Positions 34,912 to 45,300 of a stretch of 64,000 nucleotides of DNA are shown in pieces. The notes under the pieces were generated by a model. It was not told the DNA's origin and made no database searches. It saw only the letters and a program-made list of their open reading frames with translations. This stretch comes from Vitellaria paradoxa. Lineage: Eukaryota > Streptophyta > Magnoliopsida > Ericales > Sapotaceae. How positions within the stretch are numbered: the stretch's first letter is position 1; every line of letters begins with the position of its first letter. The stretch lies in assembly GCA_019916065.1 (NCBI GenBank), contig CM034239.1, forward strand, positions 47,381,812-47,445,811. Direction: 5' to 3'. The translations under genes and the position numbers were made by a program.

Positions 34912-36761
34912 TTCGTCACGTGTTATTTTTTACATTGACTTTTGACTTTTTCTTCAACATTTTTAGAACTCTAAACGCTAACTTAGTTAGAATGTGTTTC
35001 TGACTTCTCTCACTTATCTCACTTTGCGATTAATTCTTCTGGTATGTGGAAGTCCGCAGCCGCAACTCCGTACTGGGGTGCGCACAGGGTGAAGCACGCT
35101 CCAGGACCCTAGCCGGCAAAGGCCCCTGGAGAGTTAACCAGCCTAGGCAAGCCCTGGCTGACCGGCACGACCAAGAGGAGGCCATTAGGCATCCGCCATT
35201 ACAGCGGTAACCCACCCCTCGTGGGGGAGTCGAACCTGGAACCTCGAGAGGCTCAAGCTCTAAAGCGAGCCCGACTTCCACTCGGCCACCCCCGAAGGGG
35301 TCACTTTGCGATTAATTCTTTAATATGTTAGAAGTTGAGGCCTTTTGTATATGTCCATATGGAAGGTGTCTTATATTTTTTTTTTCGAATAAATTACACT
35401 CAATATCCTTAAATTGTATATTAATTTTATTTTGATTTTTCTATTTTTACTTGTAACATTTAATTTATGCATTTATAATCAAATTTTAATTGAACTTTTT
35501 TAGTTAAATTTAAAATAAAATTTTGAATGATGTTAAATTAAATTAAAATAAATCAAAATTAGTAATTAGATTTTGTCCATTTTCATTAATTGAACGACAT
35601 GATAATTCCAGTATCAAAATCATTGAAACCGATGATTTACATTTCGGATTCGGTTTTGATATGTCGAATGACACCATCTGCATCCCTAATACTTGGATCG
35701 TCTTTAGGAATATCAATGAGTTGAGTATACGAGTGTAATTGATCCAATTAAATTTAATAAAAACTCGTTAGGAATTATCCTAACGGTATTGGAACAAGTT
35801 TAAGATTGAAATTTAATATCCCTACGGGTTTAGAACATGTTTGAGATTTGTCTATGATGTATCCAATATCCAATATTTGTTTATACTTATAGGGTATCTG
35901 ATACTCGATACTTGTAGGATACCTGTTTAATAAAATAAAATATATATTTACGATTTTATCCCTAAAATTAAATTTTTGAAATTCTTAAACCAAGATCAAT
36001 TGATATCTTGCTCGAACTAATGGTAAACAAAAAATAAACAGATTTGATTATAGAATTGACTAATTAAGCGTGTACTTTACCTGTTTATGTTCCTAACTGC
36101 CTTCTACCAATCTCTGCTTCTTGGTGTTCATAAAATATAATTTATGTATGTTAAACGTTAAAAAAAAAAATCACTATTGTCACGTGGCACAATAATAATT
36201 ATAAGTAATCAAAATCTAATTGGGATAAAATATTTTGTTACAAAATAATTATCCCAATCATAGTTGCTAAAGGGAGTTTTCAATTAGAAAGAAAAATTAT
36301 TTACCAGTTAATTTAGAAACATATAATTAGATAGTCACTTGATGGGTACATTTGAGGAGATTTAGGGTCTAATGTTAGTTTTAAAATTCAAGCTTCTAAA
36401 ATTAAATCTCATTTATTTAATAATTTTGAAGTTGATCTAACGATTCAATTTAAAAATAATAACTTTTAAGATTTTAAGGGTAAACCAGTACATAAGTTCC
36501 TCTTCTGCCTCCTCCTCCTCGTTTTTTTTCTCCTTTCTTCTCCGCTCTTCCGCTCTCACAGAGATGAGAGGAAAATGGTTTTGGTAATAGTGTTTAATCA
36601 CGTAGGTTTAGTTGAAGATATAATCTGACCAAAGTAGGGGTTACTTTGAATGTTTTTATTCTGATTTGGAAGGTTGCATCTCTATTTGAACAAGGAGTAC
36701 TACATGAAAAATGAAAGAAATCTGCTGACCTTTAGAGTTTCACTCTTTTCTAGTCTGTTTT
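34912..36761 (-). repeat. Inverted host block (equivalent to about 16025-18380 of unit 1)
   Basis: The block reads as the reverse complement of unit 1. For example, the AACCTTCCAAAATCAGAATC region at about 16130 appears reversed near 36660, and the CCTCCTCCTCG stretch near 36515 is reversed from 16290. The right breakpoint shows AGT shared between host (TTTTAGTAATG) and the joined GC-rich sequence (AGTGCGCGG). It contains the SINE at 35039-35300 and a short copy of the old hAT relic. Confidence 0.85.
35019..35320 (-). mobile_element. tRNA-derived SINE, first copy
   Basis: The element at 35039-35300 (262 bp) reads on the minus strand. An A-box-like TGGCCGAGTGG (35278-35288) and a B box GGTTCGACTCC (35226-35236) form an internal RNA polymerase III promoter. 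It is flanked by perfect 20-bp direct repeats TCACTTTGCGATTAATTCTT (35019-35038, 35301-35320). The unit 1 counterpart near 18240 is empty. The head resembles tRNA-Ser or tRNA-Leu. The tail from about 35180 down to 35039 is shared with the SINE at 48300. Confidence 0.93.
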
Positions 36762-37092
36762 AGTGCGCGGGTGCGCTCCAGGCCCGCAGGCAGCCTGCAG
36801 GGGGCGTGCGGGTGCCCTAAGCTATTATGACACGTCCCAGAAATTCTAGTGAGGTCCACAGGCTGGAGGATGGGTGTACGCAGGTGCGAGCTGCGAATAT
36901 TTTGTCCGGATTTAATTTTCTATTTTGCCAAATTAGAGTAACTTTGTGTAACCCTATATATGTGAAACTAACTCTGTTAATAAAGTGTGTGGAGAACATA
37001 TTATAGGGATTTACAGAGAGAGTCTTTGATGATTAGAGCTTTCACGTTCTTTCTCTAAATTTTTCTTGTATTCTCTTTTCACTTTCTGTGTG
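36762..37092 (-). repeat. Inverted-duplication arm 2, left copy (GC-rich)
   Basis: This is the reverse complement of 37967-38258 except for 45 extra bp near 36803-36848. It begins GC-rich (GTGCGCGGGTGCGCTCC) and abuts the second copy of the host arm at 37093. Confidence 0.9.
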
Positions 37093-37966
37093 ATTTGATT
37101 GAAAGGAGATTGAGAATTTTGAAATATTTTGCAATTTTTCAAAAAAAAATTAGACTATCAAAGTTATCTCAATAGTAGAAAATAAGTAGAAATATTAATT
37201 AACTTGGAATATGTTTTTACGGGATTAACAGCAAATAATAAAACGCAGATAGAAAATGAAAATCGTAGAAGCATATCCAATCAAATTGAACTGAAAAATT
37301 TTAGGTGTCATTTGATTTTTTTTCTGTTTTTATTTCTTATTTTCTATATGGAGTTCATTTTTCATTTTGTACTTTTAAAAATAAGAAAAACAACTTAATA
37401 CTCATTTGATTACTTGTTTTTTCAAACTTTGTTTTCGAAAACAGAAATAAGTTTACATATGAAATGAAAAATGACAAAAAGTCATTTTGAAAGTTTAAAC
37501 AAAAGGCAAGAGAAATTTCAAAAATAAGAAAAATAGAGTATTTTCTTTTTGGGTTAAATATTTACTTGCCCTTTAAACTATTAAATTTTTTTACTTCCCC
37601 TTCAACTACCAATCGAACTCTTTTCCCCCTTTAACTATCATTTTTCCGTTTAATAAGGACAAATCACATTTTCCATCCAATAGATGGTTGGAAAAGTTAG
37701 TTCCAATGCTATATTAGTCTTTCAGCTTAAATATCCATTTGCCCCTTAAACTATTTGAAAATTTCAAACCCACACAATCCCACACACAGTGAAAGTAATC
37801 ACACAAAAGAATAACGAGGAAACCCTATCACTGGGAGAAAAACCTCTATTTATAATCCCACTATCAACGGGTTACAAGACTCTACTCAGACTCTCTATGA
37901 ATCACTCGCACGAATCCTTTCGTCACTCTTGCTCGAATCACTCGATAAACCCTACAAGCAGGCTTT
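37093..37966 (+). repeat. Inverted-duplication arm, right copy
   Basis: Partner of 34035-34911. Host sequence runs to 37550 and then the left part of the Mutator-like element. Confidence 0.92.
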
Positions 37967-39347
37967 CTGCCTCACACAGAAAGTGAAAAGAGAATACAAG
38001 AAAAATTTAGAGAAAGAACGTGAAAGCTCTAATCATCAAAGACTCTCTCTGTAAATCCCTATAATATGTTCTCCACACACTTTATTAACAGAGTTAGTTT
38101 TACATATATAGGGTTACACAAAGTTACTCTAATTTGGCAAAATAGAAAATTAAATCCGGACAAAATATTCGTAGCTCGCACCTGCGTACACCCATCCTCC
38201 AGCCTGTGGACCTCACCCCCTGCAGGCTGCCTGCGGGCCTGGAGCGCACCCGCGCACTCCCGCGCCGTGCCTACGAGGTACATTGGAATTTCATCCACAT
38301 TCAAGAAAGCTGCGTCCGAGTCCAATTAGGTTTGTAATCCTTCACACCAATTAGAATTCTTCAAAATCTTGGTCAACTTGATTCACTTTATCTCCTTAAT
38401 TGTTTAGAATTCTTCAAATCTTCAATTTGCATCACTTTAGGAAACTTTAATAACATTCCTAATTTAACTAAGATTTTGATTGGATTTGCCACAAGACTTT
38501 ACACTATTACATTTTATTACTTCCCCCTTCATCTATCAATTGAACTAGAACGAGAGTATTTTGGGTTAAATATCTAATTGAACTAGAACGAAAACTTAAT
38601 TGAACAACAATTTTAAGTTCAAACTCAAAATGTTTAACTTTCCTAAACTCATTCCAAAAAATAATTATTGACAAAATTCTCAATTATCATAACATAAAAA
38701 AAACTAAGAAACCAAAAAAATGGCAATAACTGTCTTGTCATAGTCATATTGTACGAAAAAAAAGAGATATCAATAGCCATCCATAGGTTCAGCCTTAGCT
38801 TTATTGAAGAAAACCCTTCAGATCCGCAATGAAGTTGAAAAACGATGACCGAACTAAAAAACCCCAATTGATTTAAAATAAAAAAGGTCCCCAACTTGCT
38901 AAACCAATTAGAAGGCTATAGGTTTGCTTTGACCGGCATAAGTTTGCTTTGCTAAACCAATTAGAAGATTATAAGTTTACTCTGCCAACCATCAAGATCC
39001 CACGATAGAGTTAACCAGCATAAGTTTGCTTTAAATCCCCTTGGAAATATTTGGTTTGACCGCAAAAGTTTGCTTTGATCGCAAAAGTTTGCTTTGATCA
39101 ATAAATTAAAAACTCTTAGTTGTTTTAAGTATATGAAATGTCCATATTATCCCTTAACTTTTTTCATTAGTTAAAAAAAATAGTTAATGGTTTCCGTCAC
39201 AAATTTTGGATCGAAAACATGATTTGTCCTTAGTAAAAAAGAAAATGATAGTTGAAAGGGGAAGAGAGTTCAATCGGTTGTTGAAGGGCTAAGTAAAAAA
39301 AAATTTAATAGTTTAAGGGGTAAGTAGATATTTAACCTTTTCTTTTT
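37541..39347. mobile_element. Mutator-like (long-TIR) element
   Basis: The element at 37551-39337 (1787 bp) has terminal inverted repeats of about 130 bp (37551-37680 and 39207-39337). They start GGGTTAAATATTTACTTGCC and, inverted, GGTTAAATATCTACTTACCC. Direct repeats TTTTCTTTTT (10 bp, low complexity) flank it. Unit 1 has the uninterrupted site near 18805. Long TIRs with 9-11 bp duplications suit a Mutator-like element. The interior includes a GC-rich segment (38190-38280) and no transposase; its origin is not recognised. Confidence 0.75.
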
Positions 39348-39777
39348 CCTTATTTTGAGATTTTTAGCACATAGAACAAAATTAGAAAAATAGAAAATAG
39401 AAAAATAATTAAAATACCACCTTAGTTTTGTCAAGTGATATTCATTTCCATGTAACAATCACACATGCATGGAATTGTTACATATGCTGGAAATTGATTT
39501 GTAACCATCAGATATCATACTTTAGGTAAATCATTATCTAATTAATCCTTAACTATTTCACTCCATTTGAAAATATTTTACTATTAGAATTGATTTCATT
39601 TTAAAATAAAGAATTAATTTGATTTGATTTGATAAATAAAATTTTGTATTTGAAACATATTTTAAATTTTTAAAAATTAAATTGATTTGGTTTAAATAAA
39701 ATACTAAATTTGACCATGTTTATTCTCCACTTAAGATAAAATCTTTTATATTAACCCTTCTTACCCAAAATACTGAA
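39348..39777. other. Start of unit 3, AT-rich
   Basis: It matches 18850-19100 and then jumps at about 39720 to the right half of the MITE seen at 4886-5148. That deletion removed most of the older UGT relic. Confidence 0.5.
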
Positions 39778-39885
39778 TCCGCGACTACTTGTGGCGGAAG
39801 AGTTTTGCTCGTTTCGGCGTTGCTTTGATGTGGCCTTGAAATGGGATGGTAGACTAAGAACGTGGAGCTTGTTAGTCTGTGCCAT
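39778..39885 (-). pseudogene. UGT exon-1 relic, N-terminal part only (unit 3)
   Basis: From an ATG at 39885 the frame gives MAQTNKLHVLSLP, then a frameshift before the expected SHIKATSKLAK-type residues. It is the counterpart of 5149-5253. The rest of the exon is deleted. Confidence 0.75.
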
Positions 39886-41777
39886 CTTATAGTTGGGAGA
39901 GAAAGAGAGAGAGAGAAATCTTTCTGCAGAAATAATTATAATAAGTGCCCATAAAGCTGCTTGTTTACAGCTGTAGGTCCAAAAATAATTAAAAATACGT
40001 GGTATCATCCTGAGCACAAATATATCTTGTAGGAATGTGCTCAGCATCATATTTAACAATCTATTGACTATCACAAACCCCATTACTAAATAAAATGAGT
40101 TGATATGATCCTAATCGTAAATGTAAAATGGTAATAAACGAACTAAATTTATTATTTCATAATTAGCTTAGTTAGTCCATTCTTTTACAAATGTCAGAGG
40201 GATGTGACATTTGGGCATTTCTCAATATTATATTTCACCAATAATACTCATTTTTCTTACGCGCATTTAATATTGAGTGGGAAACATTAAATGTTGAATG
40301 AAACCATTAGATATAAAGTAAATCATTATATATTTTGGTATATATATACAATATATAAAATCATGACTAATCAATTATTTTGACATTTATTTATTCATTC
40401 TATCTTACTATAAATATGAAACTTAACACTAAAATTCAAGTATGCTCACTACTGTTAATTAAACATTTATTTTATCATTACTTTACACTTAAACCTTTCA
40501 TAACTAAACTTTAGGTATGCGCACTACTATTAATTGAACATTTATTTTGTCATTACTTTACACTCAAACTTTTCCTGACTTTATCATCAAAGGATTTTTG
40601 GTCGAAAATCTTCTCTGGCCATTTTCTCAGACTTCTCTTATTCTGCAAGCTTAATTTCAATTAGTTCAGTTGAGATGGTGACAACACGTAGTAGTATTTT
40701 TTATTGTTGTACGTTAACTTTTCAATCAACATCGATCGTAAAATAAGAGATTTGGGCTTGAAGTACTGAGACTGTAACTGTCTTTCCCTCAATTGTGGAT
40801 ATCATGTCATGAGTATTTAGAGTTATAAAAATTAGTATAAAATTATAAAAATTATACTTTCGTAATTCACAGAGTTGTAAAAATTAGTATACATTTTATA
40901 GAAATTACAGTTTCTTGATTCGTATAGTAGATGAAAATTTTAAATTTTATAAAACTCCAAAGAAGCCCCACATTTGATTTAATTGGTAAATCTTTGGGAT
41001 GATAAGAAAAACATCATTCAAAGAGAGCAAGTAATAAAATCCCCTAATTATTAACACTCCGTTTGCTTTCGACTTTATTTGTTGCAGCGTATAATATTTT
41101 GAAGAAAATCTATTTATTTATATTATTTTTTTGGAAAATATTTTTTGCAATGTGAGTAAATATTTTTTTGAAAAAAATTATACTGAAGGTTTAGTTGTTT
41201 CAATATAAAATATTTTTTTTTAAATAAGAGCAAAAAAAATGTTTTATAAAAAAAATATTTTATATTGAAATAGACGAAACCTAAGTGTAAAGAAAATGTA
41301 TATATCGAAAAAAAAAAGAATATAATTCTCAAGAAATCACCAAACATAAGGATGGCAAAAAGGATAAATTTAGAGTGAGAGGCAAAACGCACCAAAATCC
41401 AATAGCGATAAGAGTGGGTAATGCAATGATCACAATTGCCTTCGCCAAAAATGCAGCTTGTGACATGTTGTTGGTGGGAATGTTTGATTTATTAAATTTC
41501 ATAAAAAATTATAAAAATAATCAATTCCCTCTAATTAAATTTCACCTTATATTACTTTTATATATTTTTTTTAACTTTTCTTATTTTTTTTCCACCCAAA
41601 CAACCCCTGTCATGTAGCGAAAAAGAAAAATGAGATATATGTATGTATAAAGAAATTTGAGAGAAATTCAACCCAAAAAAAATGAAGGAAAAAAACAGTG
41701 AGCAAAAGCACTAACTTGGACTAGTTTATCAAGGCACTAAAGAAACGTCAACGCGATACTATCTTTTATTTTATCTC
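39886..41777. other. AT-rich intergenic stretch of unit 3
   Basis: It matches 5262-7148. A small hydrophobic ORF (41329-41466, 45 codons) is the counterpart of the one at 6760-6849. No other coding region is supported. Confidence 0.5.
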
Positions 41778-41783
41778 TTTATT
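41778..41783 (-). terminator. Poly(A) signal AATAAA of the second intact UGT
   Basis: AATAAA on the minus strand lies about 48 bases past the stop codon at 41831. Confidence 0.55.
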
Positions 41784-41830
41784 ATATTCAGTAGGCGAGA
41801 CAAGATGAAAAATTGCAACAGATTCAAATT

Positions 41831-44000
41831 CTAGCCTCCAATTGATTGCAATATTTTGTTCACCAATTTGTCCAAATTCAAGGAAGATGAGCCACTTGGA
41901 CCGCTTGCTTCTTCCGCCAATTTCTTAAGCTTCACAGCCTTCTCCTTCATTTTCTTCCCCTTCTCTCCTCTCATCAACTCTCTTACAAGTTTTTCTACTT
42001 CATCTCTTTTCACATCATTATTAATCTCCACTCCAACCTCCCACTCATTGCACATATACCTACAGTTCGTTTGCTGATCGCCAAAAAACGGCCAACAAAT
42101 CATAGGCACTCCTGAAGTCAAACTTTCTACAATCGAATTCCATCCGCCATGCGTTAAGAATCCTCCAACTGATGAGTGGTTCAAGACTTCCTCTTGTGGA
42201 CACCAACTTGCTATTAGGCCTCTTTCTTTAATTTCTTCCACAAATTCAGGAGGCAAAATTGCAGACTCACCCATCACCAGATCAGGCCTAACTATCCACA
42301 GGAAGTAATAGTTGCTGTTAGCAAGTCCCCACGCAAACTCCAACAATTGTTGTTTCGTCATGATTGTAATGCTGCCAAAATTTATGTAAATCACAGAGTT
42401 GGATTCTTTGGACTCTAACCATTCAAGACACTCTGATTCTTCTTTCCATAAATTGTATCCAATAGCTTTTGACAATATTTTATCTTTTGATATCTGATCC
42501 AAAAGTAATTGGAGAGGTCCAATGGCATAGACAAATGGTAGCATGGATGAGAGAACGTCCAATAGATCTTGCTCCAAGGCATCAAATGTTTGAAAAATAT
42601 TTGCGAAAGCTTTGGTAGCGTTGGAGGTTGCTTCCATGCAAAAGTTGAAAAATACATCATCGGGGTCTGTGGTTCGGACAAAACTTGGCAAATCTTTTAG
42701 CCGAATTCCTTTCATTCCTGGAATCCAATCTATAACGGTGTCTAGGTACCCATTTGTTAGATAACTTTCATCTGCAATTGTACAAATAACATTAGCTTAG
42801 AACCAATGCCATTCAATTATTGGAATTAATATATCTAAATTTATACTCATTAAAATACTATTGCAAAAGTAATGTGACATTATCAGAATATTTGTACTGT
42901 TTATATGAAAAAAGAAACAACCAAAATGATAAAGCAAAACAATAAAATTATAGTCCAGTTAGTTTAAAACTAAATCTCATGAAGCTGCACTTTAATTTCA
43001 AGAATATTATTACCTAAATAATTTATCAAAAAAAATATCAAAATAATATGAAGAATTATAAACTTATCATTTTAGGTAAAAAGGCTCTCTAAGATATACT
43101 TTAATTGTAAAACTATCAATTCACAGTATTTTGATAAATTCTTATAACAAAGTAGCATTCCCTTTTTCTTTCTACTCTTCATCCTTTTCAAAGGTGTAAG
43201 ATTGATAGTACAATGGATGCAATTGAAATTTTAGAGACAATCGTATTTGGACAAAGATAATATCAAAATGGGTGATTTTCTAAAAAATTCTGGTCCTATA
43301 CCCAACCTAACCCAACCCAAAATGAGCGAAAGTGTGATTCATTTTTTTCTTAAAATTAAAATTCATCAACTTCCCTTTCATTTGCAAAATTGTTACGGTT
43401 CATCATTTTAGTTATTACACTTTCAAGTAAATTTTGTATGGTAGGATATCATTTTACTTGTGTGTGCGTATACATGTATATACCTTTTAGAGGTGTAAGA
43501 CCTTTTTCCCGTAGAGCACGGAATTGATAACCGCCCATGAAAGCACAGGCAGAGACACTCCAGAAAAGTATGACAGGTACTCCAAGTTGTTCACCAGCTG
43601 TGACGGTGAATGGCATGAACCCATCCGAGACAATACAGGTAACTGGCGGATCAGAGGCAGCAGTGCCGCTGCTGTCATTGAGATGGGAGAGGAGGTTGAG
43701 AAACGGAGCTAAGAAGCCAGTTGAAACTGATTGACAAAGAGAGATTAAGTCTTGGGTTGCGTTGGCATGATCCGACGAGGGCAAACCATCTGGGATTGTT
43801 TTGAATTGGAAATCAGGCAATCCATCGAGAGAATTAGGTCCTCTGGCTTTGATGAAGCGCTTGTGGTTGTACTCTGTGTTCACAAAAGTTATGTGAAAGC
43901 CCTTGGAGTGGAGGAGCTTTGCTAGTTTCAGCATTGCTTTGATGTGGCTTTGAGCTGGGTATGCGACGCAGACGAGGTGAGGCTTGCGAGTCACTTCCAT
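41831..44000 (-). CDS. UGT85-family UDP-glycosyltransferase, intact, two exons (unit 3 copy)
   Basis: Exons 43484-44000 (517 bp) and 41831-42771 (941 bp) join in phase 1 to predict 485 aa. The start at 44000 gives MEVTRKPHLVCVAYPAQSHI, with the probable catalytic H19 and partner D126 in SDGFMPF. The segment after the splice reads DESYLTNGYLDTVIDWIPGM, close to the usual UGT85 sequence. The PSPG box at about 362-405 starts [10 protein letters not shown] and ends FFGDQ. It keeps FFGDQQTNCRY, closer to the family norm than the unit 1 copy (FISDQQTNCWY), and shares the THGGWNS change. The predicted product is a cytosolic UDP-glucose-dependent O-glucosyltransferase of unknown acceptor. The 712-bp intron is free of large insertions. 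The proximal promoter keeps the TATA box but diverges from the unit 1 copy beyond about 44180. Confidence 0.93.
42772..43483 (-). other. Intron of the second intact UGT
   Basis: A GT..AG intron of 712 bp at the conserved position. The donor region has GGTATATACATGTATACGCAC without the long CA repeat of the unit 1 gene. Confidence 0.9.
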
Positions 44001-44085
44001 GGTTGTGGAGTGGCTACAATGTGCAAGCTGATCCTCTCTTTGACGGCAATGGCAAACGTTTATACAAGAACATTGCAAACTATGG

Positions 44086-44095
44086 CCATTTATAG
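44086..44095 (-). promoter_or_regulatory. TATA box of the second intact UGT
   Basis: CTATAAATGG on the minus strand, 86-95 bp before the ATG at 44000. Confidence 0.6.
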
Positions 44096-44100
44096 GAAGA

Positions 44101-45300
44101 CAGTTGTTATAAAAAAGGCGTCGGCATTTTTGAACTGTCACTTCGACAAAAAAAAATTGTATATACAAATCAACTTTAGTTACAAATTTAAAAGTATAAA
44201 AAGATGGATTGGAATTCACGCAAAACCAGTAGATAATTCTAAAAGTAATTAGTCGTTTTGAAATTCAACAAAGACAAGCTGACAATTCTAAAAATAATTA
44301 ATATTTGTACTCAGTAAAAGGATGGATTGGAATTCAAGAAGAACTAGTAGACAATTATAAAAGTAATTAATAATTGTATACAATAAAAAGATAAATCTGC
44401 CCCAACAACTATAATGTATATACATAAAAAAAATGACCTAGTCATAAGAAACCGACAAATATGTCTAAAATTTATCATAATTCATAAATGTGGAATAATT
44501 GCAGAATTATAAAGAACTAAAAATAAATCAATATAGGATTGACAATTAATTTGAACTTCTATCTTAACAGCATTTGATAATTTAAAAATTTATGGAGAAA
44601 ATGATAAAAACATCAATTTAAGACTATAAATGACAGCATTCAGTAGTTAGAAAACCTATATTGCAATCATGAGTCGTAAAAATTATTTTTCTTTCAAAAT
44701 ATATCCAAAATTCACATATTATGCGCTTGAATCAAATACATGTGTACAAATTATCAAAAACACCCCTGAGCCTCATGATATAGTATAAAATTGTATATTT
44801 TTGAAAAATTGAAATCAATCGGCGAATAAATGCTGACATCTAGTATATTATTCTAATAAAAGATTTTAGTCATATGTGAAGAACCAATATGAGTAATTTC
44901 GTAAAGAAACAATTGAATTGATAAGGAATTAAAAACAAAATCTCCAAGTCGGGCATATCAAATTTGAGAGATGAAAGAAATCCAAAACTCTCTCTTGTCG
45001 AAAGAGGGGGCTAATAGTATTTGTGATGTTAGTGTCCTACTTTAATCTTGTGAGTCATTAGATTAAAATTAGATGGCTCATAATAAAAATAAATTTGAAA
45101 TTTTTTTAGTTAAAATTTTTAAACTTACCTTTTTTTTTTTTATCTATGAGCTGTTCAATTTTAACAACAGAACTCACAAGGCAACGTCAAGGGTTATAAC
45201 CCCCATTCGTCTGTGGTTACTTTAATACTTTTTTTTATTTTAAGTAAAACTACGCTAATCGTTATTTTATCTCGTACTATTTACCGCTCAATTTGAGATA
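44101..45300. other. Upstream region of the second intact UGT
   Basis: It matches 9700-10700 with gaps. GGATGGATTGGAATTCA repeats twice (about 44200 and 44320), a small local duplication. No gene. Confidence 0.5.

Noticed and set aside
35226..35290. Possible tRNA gene (A and B boxes).
   Set aside because: Only the head resembles a tRNA; target duplications and a shared non-tRNA tail show it is a SINE. The same applies at 48485-48548 and 53564-53632.
36817..38329. Matching ORFs on opposite strands (36817-36999 and 38066-38329; 34594-34800 and 37204-37398; 33913-34212 and 37789-37986) as conserved genes.
   Set aside because: They match because they lie in inverted-duplication arms; no domain or gene structure is present.
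37790..38345. A solo LTR inside the long-TIR element (TG...CA ends, TATA-like box).
   Set aside because: No matching 5-bp target duplication was found at those ends, so the boundaries are unsupported.
37541..39347. Treating the 10-bp direct repeats alone as proof of insertion.
   Set aside because: TTTTCTTTTT is low in complexity and could occur by chance; the call rests mainly on the long inverted ends and the empty site.
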